From positions 372,001 through 436,000 of the forward strand of contig NZ_JNZS01000004.1 in NCBI RefSeq assembly GCF_000718515.1: DNA of 64,000 nucleotides, written 5' to 3'. The notes under the pieces are model-generated. The model saw nothing but the letters and a program-made list of their open reading frames with translations, ran no database searches and was not told where the DNA came from. A program made the translations under genes and the position numbers. Source of the DNA: Micromonospora parva (GTDB lineage Bacteria; Actinomycetota; Actinomycetes; Mycobacteriales; Micromonosporaceae). Position 1 is the stretch's first letter. Every line of letters begins with the position of its first letter. This document shows positions 17,571 through 27,811 of this stretch, one piece after another.

Positions 17571-19480
17571 GTGCCCAGCGGCACCCACTGGCCCCCGGAC
17601 TGCCGCTGGTCGACGGTCCGGGTGGCCACCCCGCCGGAGTACGCGATGTCGACCGGCACATTGCTGGCCCGGTTGGGGTCGGCGGTCCAGCGCAGCTGCA
17701 CGGTCCACGACCCGGAGGCGGGCAGCGTCGGGCGGAACCGCAGTCGGTTGACGCCCTTGGCGGTGTTGCCGTCGTGCTCGTAGTCCGGGCCGTAGTAGCC
17801 ACCGATGCTGGTGCTGCGCAGCCACGTCCCGGCCCGGGTGATCCCGCCGGCCGCCGCGTTGTCCAGGATCACCTCGCTGGTCGATCCCCATTCCAGCACC
17901 GCGCCGTCCTGGCGCAGCCGGGCCTGGAGGGCGGGCACCGACACCGCCTGCACGGCGAGGTTCCCGGCGAGCGCCAACGACGCCGCCGTGGCGGCGGCCT
18001 GCCCGAGGATCATGAACACCGGCTCCATCCGGATCGAGCCGTACGCGATGTGGCTCGCCGACAGGCAGACCGGCACCAGCAGGTTGGCGCACTGGGCCTG
18101 GTGCGGCACGATCGCCCGGTAGCTGACCGGGTACGGCGACGGCACCCCGATCTGCACGTCCCCCTCGTTGCGCACCCGGCCGTCGACAACCACCCGCTGA
18201 CAGTTGTGCGAGTCCATCGTGTAGCTGGCCAGGCCCACCGAGTCGGTGGCCCGTACCCGGCCCCGGCAGTCAGCCTCGGTCATCACGTACGCGGAGACCA
18301 TCCGGCGGGCCTCCCGGATGTAGAGCAGCGGCGGCCAGCCGCCCGTGCCGGTGAACTCGTCGGCCGGCAGCCCCCACCGGGCGGTCGACTCACGCACCGA
18401 TGCCGGCAACCGGGGATCGTTGGCCAGGAACCACATCATCCCCTGCTGGTAGCTGCGGTGCTCGGCGATGATGCTCTCCCGCGCCGCCCAGGTCGCCGTC
18501 GGGTACGCGTGGTTGAAGCCGATGTGGTCGGTGGACACCGCGCCGTTGTTGTTGGAGTCGGTCTTTCCGCCGCCGATCGAGTGGGTGGTGAAGTACGGCC
18601 CGGTGAAGCCGGCCTGGATGTGGCGCAGCTGCAGCTCGTACCGGATCGGGTCGTAGTCGGACGGCCTGCCGAACGGGATCCGGTTGGCCGCCTGGGTGAG
18701 GCACATCCGGAAGCAGTACGCCTGGATCCGGTCGTCGCCGCTGCCCTGCGGGGCGAGCGGGGTGGTGGAGATGCCCGGCAGCAGGCCGCTGGCGGGCGAG
18801 CCGGCCGTCACGTACGGGTCGACCGGGTAGACGAACTGGTGGGTGTTGCGGGACTGCACCCCGTTGATCGTCTCGCCGTAGGTGTCGTTGGACTCCCGCC
18901 CGACGGTGAACCCCACCCCGGCCATGGCCAGCAGGTCGCCCTCGTAGCTGGCGTCCACGAACACCCCGCCCCGATAGATCGACCCGTCCTCGGTGCGCAG
19001 CTCCGTGATCCGGTTGCCGCTGCGGCCGAGGCTGGACAGCCGCGCGCCGACGACCACGGGGACGCCGGCCTCGGCCAGCATCTCGGCGAAGACGGCTGCG
19101 GCGACGCGCGGTTCGAAGGTCATCCGCAGCGGCGACGTCGGCGTGAGGGTGCCGCCGTGGTACTTGACGTACACCCGGCGGTAGAACTCGGCGGCCAGCC
19201 CACCGATGGACGCCTGGACCCCGGTGTCGGTGGCGCCCAGCCCGGCGGTGCTCAGCCCACCGACGTGGCTGGTGGGCTCCACCACCACGGCGGTGTGGCC
19301 GAGCCGACGCATGGTGATCGCGGCGGCCAGCCCACCGGAGGTGGCGCCGTAGACGACCAGGTCGGCGGTGGTGACGGCGGCGCGGGCGGGACCGGCCCGG
19401 AACGGGTCGGAGAGACCGGCCAGGACGAGGCCGGCGCCGCCGGCGGTCAGCAGACGGCGGCGGGACAGGGGCACTGACAC
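17471..19480 (-). CDS. Tat-exported FAD-dependent oxidoreductase with golvesin-like C-terminal domain
   Basis: A 669-aa protein. SRRRLLTAGGAGLVLAGL at about 6-23 is a twin-arginine signal, with cleavage near ARAA (about 35). The dinucleotide fold follows (VVYGATSGGLAAAI, then VVVEP), and HVGGLSTAGLGATD is typical of FAD_oxidored (PF12831) proteins often annotated xanthan lyase. Residues 560-669 (SWTVQLRWTAD, VPVDIAYSGG and ADAVRFVRA) match a golvesin-type beta-sandwich that may bind glycans or the cell surface. Start GTG follows CGGGAG. It lies 99 nt after kdpE on the same strand but is probably a separate unit. A role in oxidising extracellular sugars or glycans is a guess. Confidence 0.85.
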   Translation of the reverse strand: MSVPLSRRRLLTAGGAGLVLAGLSDPFRAGPARAAVTTADLVVYGATSGGLAAAITMRRLGHTAVVVEPTSHVGGLSTAGLGATDTGVQASIGGLAAEFYRRVYVKYHGGTLTPTSPLRMTFEPRVAAAVFAEMLAEAGVPVVVGARLSSLGRSGNRITELRTEDGSIYRGGVFVDASYEGDLLAMAGVGFTVGRESNDTYGETINGVQSRNTHQFVYPVDPYVTAGSPASGLLPGISTTPLAPQGSGDDRIQAYCFRMCLTQAANRIPFGRPSDYDPIRYELQLRHIQAGFTGPYFTTHSIGGGKTDSNNNGAVSTDHIGFNHAYPTATWAARESIIAEHRSYQQGMMWFLANDPRLPASVRESTARWGLPADEFTGTGGWPPLLYIREARRMVSAYVMTEADCRGRVRATDSVGLASYTMDSHNCQRVVVDGRVRNEGDVQIGVPSPYPVSYRAIVPHQAQCANLLVPVCLSASHIAYGSIRMEPVFMILGQAAATAASLALAGNLAVQAVSVPALQARLRQDGAVLEWGSTSEVILDNAAAGGITRAGTWLRSTSIGGYYGPDYEHDGNTAKGVNRLRFRPTLPASGSWTVQLRWTADPNRASNVPVDIAYSGGVATRTVDQRQSGGQWVPLGTYPFTAGTDGSVLIRTEDTDGHVIADAVRFVRA

Positions 19481-19579
19481 GGCGAACTCCCGAGGGGTAA
19501 CCGGAGGGGACGGTTACAGAAGCACGCCGCTGCCGCTGCTAGCGAAATTCTTCAATCTCTGCCGGCGGGTGTCAACGGT

Positions 19580-20260
19580 TCAAGGGCGGTAGCGGTAGCC
19601 CATTCCCGGCTCGGTGATGAGGTGCCGGGGGCGGGCCGGGTCGTCCTCCAGCTTGCGCCGCAGCTGGGCCAGGTACTGCCGCAGGTAGTTGGTCTCGTTC
19701 TGGTACTCCGGCCCCCACACGTCCTGCAGGAGCTGCCGTTGGCTGACCAGCTTGCCGGGGTGCCGCAGCAGCTTCTCCAGCACGCTCCACTGGGTGGGGG
19801 TCAGCTTGACCTCGGTGCCGTCGTCCCTGCGCACGCTGTGGTCGGCCAGGTCGACGGTGTGCTGACCGATCCGCAACGCCGGCACCGCCTCGCTGGGCGC
19901 GCCGAGGCGGCGGGTCACCGCGCGGATGCGGGCCAGCAACTCCTCGACCCCGAACGGCTTGGTGACGTAGTCGTCCGCACCCGCGTCCAGCGCCGCCACC
20001 TTGTCCTCGCTGCCGGCCCGGCCGGAGAGCACGATGATCGGCACGGAGGTCCACCCGCGCAGGCCCCGGATCACCTCCACACCGTCGATGTCGGGCAGGC
20101 CGAGGTCGAGCACCACCAGGTCGGGTGGGTGGCTGGCGGCGGCCTTCAACGCGGCGGCCCCGGTGCCGGCGACGTCCACGTCGTACCGGCGGGCCCGCAG
20201 GTTGATCCGCAGGGCGCGCAGGATCTGCGGTTCGTCGTCGACGACCAGGATGCGCGTCAT
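19580..20260 (-). CDS. kdpE: KdpE response regulator
   Basis: A 226-aa OmpR-class regulator. The receiver domain (1-120) has DDE at 8-10, phospho-acceptor D52, S79 and K101 (TKPFG). The winged helix (130-226) ends in LITEPGMGYRYRP. The spacing and the motif WGPEYQNETNYLRQYLAQLRRK (helix region) are characteristic of KdpE rather than other OmpR proteins. Its start overlaps the kdpD stop (ATGA). It should activate kdpFABC on K+ limitation or osmotic stress. Confidence 0.96.
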   Translation of the reverse strand: MTRILVVDDEPQILRALRINLRARRYDVDVAGTGAAALKAAASHPPDLVVLDLGLPDIDGVEVIRGLRGWTSVPIIVLSGRAGSEDKVAALDAGADDYVTKPFGVEELLARIRAVTRRLGAPSEAVPALRIGQHTVDLADHSVRRDDGTEVKLTPTQWSVLEKLLRHPGKLVSQRQLLQDVWGPEYQNETNYLRQYLAQLRRKLEDDPARPRHLITEPGMGYRYRP

Positions 20261-22818
20261 TCCGGTGGCCCCTCCGAACTGGTCTGCGCGGCAGCCGGCA
20301 GCCGCAGCACCATGGTGAGCCCACCACCGGGGGTGGTCTCCGGGGTGATGCTGCCACCCATCGCCTCGGCCAACCCCCGGGACAGGGCGAGACCGAGACC
20401 GACACCGGTCTGGTTGTCCCGGTCACCGAGGCGCTGGAACGGCAGGAAGACGTGCTCCCACTGGTCCTCCGGGATGCCTGGCCCCCGGTCGATCACCCGC
20501 AGCTCCACCTGACCGGCGTGCGCGCTGGCGGTGATCACCGGCGGCTGGTCGGGTGGGCTGTAGCGCAGCGCGTTGGCGACCACGTTGACCAGCACCCGTT
20601 CCAGCAGGCCCGGGTCGGCGGTGGCCGCCGGCAGGTCGGCCGGGATGTCCGTGCCGACGGTCGCGGCCGCCGGGCCAAGTTCGTCAAGCGCCAGGGGTAC
20701 GGCGTCCTCCAGGCCGACGGCGGTCGCCGAGATGCCCAGCACACCCGCCTGGAGCCGGCTCATGTCCAGCAGGTTCGCGACCAGCCGGGCGAGCCGGTCC
20801 AGCGACTCCTCGGCGGTCTCCAGCAACTCCTCGCGGTCGGCCTCGTCGAACTCGATGTCGTGGCTGCGCAGGCTGGTCACTGCCGCCTTCGCGGACGCCA
20901 GCGGCGTACGCAGGTCGTGGCTGACCGCGGCGAGCAGCGCGGTGCGCATCCGGTCGGCGGCGGCGAGCGGCCGGGCGGTCGCGGCCTCCTCGGCGAGCCG
21001 TTCCTGGCGCAGCGCGACGGCGGCCTGGGCGGCGAACGCCTCGACGATCCGCCGGTCGGCGGCCTCCAACCGCCGGCCGCTGAGCACCACGGTGATCCGG
21101 TCGTCGACGGGTACCGCCGTCTCGCCGCCGTCGGGGGTGCAGGCCGGCTGCTCACCGACGCTGGCCACCACACACCAGGCGTGCTCTTCGCGGGCCCGCT
21201 CCGGACGCCCGCTCGCCTCCTCGGCCAGCTCCAGCACGCTCACCGCGCGCAGCCCGAAGGTCTCCCGGAGCTGGTCCAGGAGGGCGGGCAGGGGACGTTC
21301 GCCGCGCAGCACACCACCGGCGACGGCGGCGAGGGTCTGCGCGTCCGCGGCGGCCCGCGCGGCCTCCCGGGTACGCCGGGCGGCCACGTCGACGATCCAG
21401 CTCACCGCCAGGGCCACCCCGACGAAGACGGCCAGGGCGAGCAGGTTGTCCGCCTCGGCGATGGTCAGCGTCTTGAAGGGCGGGGTGAAGAACCAGTTGA
21501 GCAGCAGGCTTCCGCCGAGCGCGGCGACCAGGGCCGGCCACACCCCGCCGACCAGCGCGACCCCGACCACCCCGGCGAGGAACAGCAGGATGTCGTTTGT
21601 CAGCGTCAGGTCGGGCAGGGTCCGCAGCAGCACCGTGAGCAGCGGCATGCCCAGCACCGCGAGGCCGAAGCCGAGCAGTCGGCGGCGGCGGGACAACGCC
21701 GCCGGCACTGCCGCCGCCCGGCGGCCCTTGCCGGCCTGCTTGTGGGTGACCAGGTGCACGTCGATCGAGCCGGACAGGGCGGTGGTGGTCACTCCGACGC
21801 CCCGGGCGAAGATCTGCGCGAGGCGGCCCCGCCGGCTGGCGCCGAGCACCAGTTGGGTGGCGTTCACACCCTGGGCGAAGTCCAGCAACGCGGCCGGCAC
21901 GTCGGTGCCGAGCACCTGGTGGTACGTGCCGCCCAGGCTCTCCACGAGCACCCGCTGGCGGGCCAGCTGGGCCGGGTCGGCGCCGGCCAGACCGTCGCTG
22001 CGGGCCACGTGCACGGCGAGCAGGTCGGCGCCCTTGCTGCGGGCCGCGACCCGGGCGGCCCGCCGGATCAGCGTCTCCCCCTCGGGCCCGCCGGTCAGCG
22101 CGACCACCACCCGTTCCCGGGCCTCCCAGGTCGCGGCGATGCCCTGCTGGCTGCGGTAGCGGTCGAGCTGCTCGTCGACCTTGTCGGCCAGCCAGAGCAG
22201 CGCCAACTCGCGCAGTGCGGTGAGGTTGCCGACCCGGAAGTAGTTGCCCAACGCGGCGTCGATCTTGTCGGGTCGGTAGATGTTGCCGTGCGCCATCCGG
22301 CGGCGCAGCGCCTCCGGGGTCATGTCGACCAGCTCGACCTGTTCGGCGGCGCGGACGATCTCGTCCGGCACGGTCTCCCGCTGGGTGGTGCCGGTGATCT
22401 GCGCGACGACGTCGTTGACCGACTCCAGGTGCTGCACGTTGACGGTGGACAGCACGTCGATCCCCGCGTCGAGCAGCTCCTGGACGTCCTGCCAGCGCTT
22501 GTCGTGCCGGGACCCGGGCACGTTGGTGTGCGCCAACTCGTCGACCACGGCGACCTCGGGCCGGCGAGCCAGCACCGCGTCCAGGTCCATCTCGGTGAAC
22601 TCGGCGCCCCGGTAGGTCATCGCCCGACGGGGCACCTGCTCCAGGTCGCCGAGCATCGCGGCGGTGTGCTGCCGACCGTGGGTCTCCACGAAGCCGATCA
22701 CCACGTCGGTGCCGCGCGCGGCCCGCCGCTGGGCCTCCTCCAACATGGCGTACGTCTTGCCGACGCCGGGGGCGGCGCCGAGATAGATGCGCAGTTCTCC
22801 GCGTGGCACGGGGACCAT
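20257..22818 (-). CDS. kdpD: KdpD sensor histidine kinase
   Basis: An 853-aa K+/osmosensor kinase. The N-terminal KdpD domain (about 7-215) has Walker A GAAPGVGKT (14-22) and VVDELAHTNVPGSRH. A Usp-like domain (about 235-365) follows, then about four membrane helices (roughly 385-480) and a GAF-like region. The dimerisation domain has SHDLRTPLAS with phospho-acceptor H634, and the ATPase domain has NALRYSPP, DRGPGIP and GVGLGLAL. Length and order match typical KdpD. It is separated from kdpC by 64 nt containing a strong hairpin, so it may be expressed at a lower level than the transporter. Confidence 0.96.
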   Translation of the reverse strand: MVPVPRGELRIYLGAAPGVGKTYAMLEEAQRRAARGTDVVIGFVETHGRQHTAAMLGDLEQVPRRAMTYRGAEFTEMDLDAVLARRPEVAVVDELAHTNVPGSRHDKRWQDVQELLDAGIDVLSTVNVQHLESVNDVVAQITGTTQRETVPDEIVRAAEQVELVDMTPEALRRRMAHGNIYRPDKIDAALGNYFRVGNLTALRELALLWLADKVDEQLDRYRSQQGIAATWEARERVVVALTGGPEGETLIRRAARVAARSKGADLLAVHVARSDGLAGADPAQLARQRVLVESLGGTYHQVLGTDVPAALLDFAQGVNATQLVLGASRRGRLAQIFARGVGVTTTALSGSIDVHLVTHKQAGKGRRAAAVPAALSRRRRLLGFGLAVLGMPLLTVLLRTLPDLTLTNDILLFLAGVVGVALVGGVWPALVAALGGSLLLNWFFTPPFKTLTIAEADNLLALAVFVGVALAVSWIVDVAARRTREAARAAADAQTLAAVAGGVLRGERPLPALLDQLRETFGLRAVSVLELAEEASGRPERAREEHAWCVVASVGEQPACTPDGGETAVPVDDRITVVLSGRRLEAADRRIVEAFAAQAAVALRQERLAEEAATARPLAAADRMRTALLAAVSHDLRTPLASAKAAVTSLRSHDIEFDEADREELLETAEESLDRLARLVANLLDMSRLQAGVLGISATAVGLEDAVPLALDELGPAAATVGTDIPADLPAATADPGLLERVLVNVVANALRYSPPDQPPVITASAHAGQVELRVIDRGPGIPEDQWEHVFLPFQRLGDRDNQTGVGLGLALSRGLAEAMGGSITPETTPGGGLTMVLRLPAAAQTSSEGPPE

Positions 22819-22836
22819 CCTCCCTGGTCAGGTCGG

Positions 22837-22873
22837 CCGGTGGGGCCGCGCCCGATCGGCGCGGCCCCACCGG
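22837..22873. terminator. Strong intercistronic hairpin between kdpC and kdpD
   Basis: A perfect 16-bp stem (22837-22852 with 22858-22873) and a 5-nt loop (CGATC) sit between kdpC and kdpD, which read in the same direction. It may terminate or attenuate part of the transcription leaving kdpFABC, or stabilise the upstream mRNA. Confidence 0.75.
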
Positions 22874-22882
22874 CGCGGGTGC

Positions 22883-23764
22883 TCAGCGTGCGGGGAACTG
22901 CTTGTCGAGGGCGAGGTTCAGCTCCAACACGTTCACGCCGGGCTCCCCCATGAAGCCGAGCGCCCGGCCGCTGGTGTGCTCCTCGACCAGCTTGCGAACC
23001 GCCGCCGGGTCCGCGCCGCGCTCCCGCGCGACCCGGTTCACCTGCAACTCCGCGTACGCCGGGCTGATCTGCGGGTCGAGGCCGCTGGCGCTGGCGGTGA
23101 CCGCGTCGGCGGGCACCGCCGGGTCGGCGGGCGCGTCGCCCCGGATCGGGGTGACCACCCCGCCGGCGGCCACGTAGTCCTCGCCGGGCTGGGCCGGCTC
23201 CACCGTCACCCCCTGGTACTCGGTGACGAACGGAGTCGCCGGGGCGGCCTGGTTGACGCTGACCACCCGGGTCACCGGGCCGGTCAGACCGTCCGCGCGG
23301 AAGACCGCGAGCACGGCACCCACCCCGTCGTCGGTGCAGTACGGGCGGCTGCCGTCGACGCCGTTGAGTTCACCGACGGCCTTGCTGCGCCCGCAGACCT
23401 GGGTGAGCAGGCTCTCGCTGGACTCCTCCGGGTCGGTGGCGATGGTGTCGACGACGCTCTCCGGGCCCAGGTTGCTGGCCGAGGTGGAGGTCGGGTCGTA
23501 GCCGTCACCGGCGGCCGACGGGCGGGACTGGAAGTAGCGCGGGACGGGGTTGCCGTCGGCGTCGGTGAAGGACTGGCCGATCAGCGCGCTGCCGACAGTC
23601 GTTCCGTTCGAGACGATCAGCGAGCCGTCGGCCTTGTGGTTGAGGCCGGGCAGCTGGCCGAGCGCCACCAGGGCCAACGGGTAGACCAGGCCGAGCAGCA
23701 CCGTGAAGACGAGCACGGCGCGCAACGCGGCGAGGTGTTGGGCGATCCAGGTGGGTAGGCGCAT
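22883..23764 (-). CDS. kdpC: KdpC, K+-ATPase subunit, unusually long
   Basis: The 293-aa periplasm-facing subunit, with one membrane helix (about 15-37, VFTVLLGLVYPLALVALG) and the family core YFQSRPSAAG, SNLGP and ASGLDPQISPAYAELQ. KdpC is usually about 190-220 aa. Here an extra segment of roughly 80 residues lies between SNLGPES and the GLDP motif and contains two cysteines (VCGRS and PYCTD) that could pair. The start ATG shares a base with the kdpB stop; GTG 23767 would add one residue. Last gene of kdpFABC. Confidence 0.94.
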   Translation of the reverse strand: MRLPTWIAQHLAALRAVLVFTVLLGLVYPLALVALGQLPGLNHKADGSLIVSNGTTVGSALIGQSFTDADGNPVPRYFQSRPSAAGDGYDPTSTSASNLGPESVVDTIATDPEESSESLLTQVCGRSKAVGELNGVDGSRPYCTDDGVGAVLAVFRADGLTGPVTRVVSVNQAAPATPFVTEYQGVTVEPAQPGEDYVAAGGVVTPIRGDAPADPAVPADAVTASASGLDPQISPAYAELQVNRVARERGADPAAVRKLVEEHTSGRALGFMGEPGVNVLELNLALDKQFPAR

Positions 23765-25959
23765 CACGAAATCCCCGGGAAGAACTGGATGAGCAGGTCG
23801 ATGAGCTTGATCCCGATGAACGGCACGATGATGCCGCCCAGCCCGTAGACCAGGAGGTTGCGGCTGAGCAGCTTCGACGCGGCGGCCGGCCGGTACCGCA
23901 CGCCCCGCAGGGCGAGCGGGATCAGCGCGATGATCACCAGGGCGTTGAAGATGACGGCGGACAGGATCGCCGACTCCGGGCTGGACAGCCGCATGATGTT
24001 CAGCGCGTCCAGGCTCGGGTAGAGGCCGGCGAACATGGCCGGGATGATCGCGAAGTACTTCGCGATGTCGTTGGAGATGCTGAACGTGGTGAGCGCGCCG
24101 CGGGTGATCAGCAACTGCTTGCCGATCTCGACGATCTCGATCAGCTTGGTCGGGTCGGAGTCGAGGTCGACCATGTTGCCGGCCTCCTTGGCGGCCGACG
24201 TGCCGGTGTTCATGGCCACCCCGACGTCGGCCTGGGCGAGGGCCGGCGCGTCGTTGGTGCCGTCACCGGTCATCGCGACCAAGCGGCCGCCCTCCTGCTC
24301 CCGCTTGATCAGCGCGAGCTTGTCCTCCGGTGTCGCCTCGGCCAGGAAGTCGTCCACCCCGGCCTCGTCGGCGATCGCCTTCGCGGTACGCGGGTTGTCG
24401 CCGGTGATCATCACGGTCCGGATGCCCATCCGGCGCATCTCGTCGAACCGCTCCCGCATGCCGGACTTGACTACGTCCTTGAGGTGGATGACGCCCAACG
24501 CGCGGGCGGGCTCACCGTCGACGTGCTCGGCGACCACCAGCGGGGTGCCGCCGGTGCCGCTGATCGCGTCCACGATCTCGCCGACCTGCTCGGTCGGGTG
24601 ACCGCCGTTCTCGCGTACCCACTTCATCACCGCTGCGGCGGCGCCCTTGCGGACCCGGCGACCGGTGCCCGACGCGCCGCCGTCCACGCTGGCGTCCGGG
24701 GTGAGGTCGACGCCGCTCATCCGGGTCTGCGCGGTGAACGGCACGAAGGTGGCGTGCGGCATCACGCCGGGCTCCCGCTGGCGCAGCCCGAACTCGTTCT
24801 TCGCCAGCACCACCACCGAACGCCCCTCGGGGGTCTCGTCGGCCAGGCTGGACAGCTGCGCGGCGTCGGCAACTGTCGCGGCGTCGACCCCCTCGACCGG
24901 TACGAACTCGGCGGCCTGCCGGTTGCCCAGCGTGATGGTGCCGGTCTTGTCCAGCAGCAGGGTGTTGACGTCGCCGGCCGCCTCGACGGCCCGGCCGCTC
25001 ATGGCCAGGACGTTGCGCTGGACGAGGCGGTCCATGCCGGCGATGCCGATGGCGGAGAGCAGTGCGCCGATGGTGGTGGGGATCAGGCAGACCAGCAGCG
25101 AGACGAGCACGACACCGGTGACGCCGGAGCCGGTGATCGCCCCGCTGTCCGGCGCGGCCGCCTGGTACGCCTTGGAGAAGATCGCCAGGGGCTGGAGGGT
25201 GACCACGGCCAGCAGGAAGATGATCGTGAGCGCGGCGAGCAGGATGTTCAGCGCGATCTCGTTCGGCGTCTTCTGCCGGTTGGCCCCCTCGACCAGGGCG
25301 ATCATCCGGTCGATGAAGCTCTCCCCCGGCTTCTGGGTGATCTTCACGATGATCTGGTCGGAGAGCACCTTGGTGCCGCCGGTGACCGCGCTGCGGTCGC
25401 CGCCGGACTCCCGGATGACCGGGGCCGACTCGCCGGTGATCGCCGACTCGTCGACGCTGGCGATGCCCTCGACGATGTCCCCGTCGCCGGGGATGATGCC
25501 GCCCGCCTCGACCAGCACGATGTCGCCCTGACGCAGGTCAGGCGCGGGCACCGCCTCGTCGCGGTAGGTGTTGGCCCGGGCACCCGGCTTCCAGTCGATC
25601 AGTCGGGTGGCGATGGTGTCCTTCTTCGCCTGCCGCAGGGTCGCCGCCTGGGCCTTGCCCCGACCCTCGGCGACGGCCTCGGCCAGGTTGGCGAAGACCA
25701 CTGTCAGCCAGAGCCAGATGGTGATCGCCCAGGCGAACACCGACGGGTCGGTCACCGCCAGGACGGTGGTGAAGGCCGCTCCGACCTCGACGATCAGCAT
25801 CACCGGGTTGCGCCACAACGTGGTGGGGTTGAGCTTGCGTACCGCGTCCGGCAGGGACCGGACCAACTGCTTGGGGTCGAGCAGGCCCCCGCCGATCCGG
25901 TTGCCCTGGGTGGCGGGCGTGCCGGGGAGCTGCTCTGTCGGGGCGGACGTGACGGACAT
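23764..25959 (-). CDS. kdpB: KdpB, K+-transporting P-type ATPase
   Basis: A 731-aa P-type ATPase subunit that hydrolyses ATP to drive K+ uptake through KdpA. The phosphorylated aspartate is D337 ([10 protein letters not shown]); [19 protein letters not shown] and [19 protein letters not shown] hinge motifs are present. I chose ATG 25959, preceded by GAGGAAC/GAGG; ATG 25974 is five codons earlier with no clear ribosome site. Longer extensions overlap kdpA and are not credible. Length fits KdpB (about 680-700 aa), with a somewhat longer N-terminus. Confidence 0.96.
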   Translation of the reverse strand: MSVTSAPTEQLPGTPATQGNRIGGGLLDPKQLVRSLPDAVRKLNPTTLWRNPVMLIVEVGAAFTTVLAVTDPSVFAWAITIWLWLTVVFANLAEAVAEGRGKAQAATLRQAKKDTIATRLIDWKPGARANTYRDEAVPAPDLRQGDIVLVEAGGIIPGDGDIVEGIASVDESAITGESAPVIRESGGDRSAVTGGTKVLSDQIIVKITQKPGESFIDRMIALVEGANRQKTPNEIALNILLAALTIIFLLAVVTLQPLAIFSKAYQAAAPDSGAITGSGVTGVVLVSLLVCLIPTTIGALLSAIGIAGMDRLVQRNVLAMSGRAVEAAGDVNTLLLDKTGTITLGNRQAAEFVPVEGVDAATVADAAQLSSLADETPEGRSVVVLAKNEFGLRQREPGVMPHATFVPFTAQTRMSGVDLTPDASVDGGASGTGRRVRKGAAAAVMKWVRENGGHPTEQVGEIVDAISGTGGTPLVVAEHVDGEPARALGVIHLKDVVKSGMRERFDEMRRMGIRTVMITGDNPRTAKAIADEAGVDDFLAEATPEDKLALIKREQEGGRLVAMTGDGTNDAPALAQADVGVAMNTGTSAAKEAGNMVDLDSDPTKLIEIVEIGKQLLITRGALTTFSISNDIAKYFAIIPAMFAGLYPSLDALNIMRLSSPESAILSAVIFNALVIIALIPLALRGVRYRPAAASKLLSRNLLVYGLGGIIVPFIGIKLIDLLIQFFPGIS

Positions 25960-25979
25960 GTCCTCGTTCCTCATGGTGG

Positions 25980-27635
25980 TCAGAGCCCCTCTGCCAGCGG
26001 GCCGAGCGCGAGCGCGGGCAGGAAGGTCAGCGCGACGAGGACCACGGTGACGCCGACGACCATGCCGATGAACAGCGGTCGGTGGGTCGGCAGGGTGCCC
26101 TCGGACGCGGGGGTGGGTGCCTGGCGGGCCAGCGAACCGGCCAACGCGAGCACGAAGATGAGCGGCAGGAACCGGCCCAGCAGCATGCACAACCCGAGTG
26201 CGGTGTCCCACCAGGTGGTGTTGACGGTGATGCCGCCGAACGCGGAGCCGTTGTTGTTGCTGGCCGAGGTGAACGCGTACAGCACCTCGGAGAGGCCGTG
26301 CGGGCCGACGTTGAGCGCCGTGGAGTTGTTGCCGGTGGCGAACGCCGCCGCCGTGCCGACCAGCACCAGGATGGGTGTGATCAGGAAGTAGAGCGAGGCG
26401 AACTTGATCTCGCGCGACCCGATCTTCTTGCCCAGGTACTCCGGGGTGCGGCCGACCATCAGCCCGGCCACGAAGACCGTGATCACCGCGAGGATGAGCA
26501 GGCCGTAGAGACCGGAGCCGGTACCGCCCGGCGCGACCTCGCCGAGCATCATGTTGACCATCGTCATCATGCCGCCGAGTGAGGTGAACGAGTCGTGGAA
26601 CGAGTTCACCGCACCGGTCGAGGTGAGCGTGGTGGCGGCGGCGAAGGTGGCCGAGTTCGACACGTCGAACCGCACCTCCTTGCCCTCCAGCGCCGCACCG
26701 ACCGCCTGCGGCACCGTGCCGTGGCCGGCCAGCTCGAAGATGTTGGTGATGGCGACGCTGGCGACGGCGAGGATGCCCATCACCGCGGCGATGGCGTACC
26801 CCTGCCGGTTCTGCCCGACCATCCGGCCGAACACCCGGGGCAGGCTGAACGGGATCAGCAGGATCAGGAAGATCTCCAGCCAGTTCGTCCAGGCGGTCGG
26901 GTTCTCGAACGGGTGGGCGCTGTTGACGTTGTAGAAGCCGCCACCGTTGGTGCCCAGCTCCTTGATCACTTCCTGGCTGGCGACCGGACCGCCGGTGATG
27001 GTCTGGGTGCCGCCGGTCAACGTGGTCACGTCGGTGCCACCGGAGAGGTTCTGCACCGCCCCGCCGATCATCAGCGCGATCGCGCCGAGCACCGCGATCG
27101 GCAGCAGGATGCGCAGCACGATCCGGGTCAGGTCGACCCAGAAGTTGCCGAGCTGCCCGGTGCGGCTGCGGGCGAAGCCGCGCACCAGTGCGACAGCCAC
27201 CGCGATGCCGACCGCCGCCGAGACGAAGTTCTGCACGGCCAGGCCGGCCATCTGCACCAGGTGACCCATCGTCGACTCACCCGAGTACGACTGCCAGTTG
27301 GTGTTCGTCACGAACGACACCGCCGTGTTCCACGCGCCGTGCGGCACCACCGGGTCGAAGCCCAGCGACAGCCACAGGTGGTTCTGCACCCGCTGGAACA
27401 GGTACAGGAACAGGAGCGAGACCGCGGAGAACGCCAGCACGCTGCGGGCGTACACGCCCCAGGTCTGCTCGGCGGCGGGGTTGACCCCGACCAGGCGGTA
27501 GATGCCCCGCTCGATGAGCGACTGCTTGGTGCCGGAGACCGCCCGGAACATGTAGTCGCCGAACGGCTTGTAGACGGCGACGATCGCCGCCACCAGCGTC
27601 AGCACGAAGATGACGCCCGCTGTTGTCATGGTCAT
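25980..27635 (-). CDS. kdpA: KdpA, K+-translocating subunit
   Basis: A 551-aa membrane protein related to K+ channel-like transporters. It has four P-loop-type regions: [34 protein letters not shown], the segment near [11 protein letters not shown], and [13 protein letters not shown]. About ten helices are predicted. The start ATG shares a base with the kdpF stop. It forms the high-affinity K+ import pathway with KdpB, KdpC and KdpF. Confidence 0.96.
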   Translation of the reverse strand: MTMTTAGVIFVLTLVAAIVAVYKPFGDYMFRAVSGTKQSLIERGIYRLVGVNPAAEQTWGVYARSVLAFSAVSLLFLYLFQRVQNHLWLSLGFDPVVPHGAWNTAVSFVTNTNWQSYSGESTMGHLVQMAGLAVQNFVSAAVGIAVAVALVRGFARSRTGQLGNFWVDLTRIVLRILLPIAVLGAIALMIGGAVQNLSGGTDVTTLTGGTQTITGGPVASQEVIKELGTNGGGFYNVNSAHPFENPTAWTNWLEIFLILLIPFSLPRVFGRMVGQNRQGYAIAAVMGILAVASVAITNIFELAGHGTVPQAVGAALEGKEVRFDVSNSATFAAATTLTSTGAVNSFHDSFTSLGGMMTMVNMMLGEVAPGGTGSGLYGLLILAVITVFVAGLMVGRTPEYLGKKIGSREIKFASLYFLITPILVLVGTAAAFATGNNSTALNVGPHGLSEVLYAFTSASNNNGSAFGGITVNTTWWDTALGLCMLLGRFLPLIFVLALAGSLARQAPTPASEGTLPTHRPLFIGMVVGVTVVLVALTFLPALALGPLAEGL

Positions 27636-27724
27636 CAGAAGCGCTCCGGGAACAGCAGGGCGAACACCAGGAACGCGCCCAGCACCACCGCGAGCACCAG
27701 ACCGACGGCGTTTACCGCGTTCAC
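27635..27724 (-). CDS. kdpF: KdpF, small stabilising subunit
   Basis: A 29-aa single-helix membrane peptide: a short polar start, a hydrophobic stretch of about 20 residues ([20 protein letters not shown]) and a charged end (PERF). This is the expected size and place of KdpF, directly before kdpA. Its GTG overlaps the stop of another small peptide gene and its TGA overlaps the kdpA start. Confidence 0.9.
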   Translation of the reverse strand: MNAVNAVGLVLAVVLGAFLVFALLFPERF

Positions 27725-27804
27725 AGCTTCTCCACCGCCCGGACCACCAGGGCGAGCGCTGCGAACAGCGCCACCGTCAGGACCACGAACACCACGTCAG
27801 ACAC
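27721..27804 (-). CDS. 27-aa membrane peptide at the head of the kdp operon
   Basis: The GTG has GAGGAG at good spacing and its stop overlaps the kdpF GTG (GTGA). The peptide is one hydrophobic helix ([18 protein letters not shown]) with the charged end RAVEKL, much like KdpF in design but distinct in sequence. Similar unnamed peptides occur before kdpF in other actinobacteria, to my knowledge. A role as a second small Kdp subunit or assembly factor is inference. Confidence 0.8.
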   Translation of the reverse strand: MSDVVFVVLTVALFAALALVVRAVEKL

Positions 27805-27811
27805 GCTGACT

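Noticed and set aside
25960..26211. N-terminal extension of KdpB
   Set aside because: Overlaps kdpA; a good ribosome site exists at 25959.
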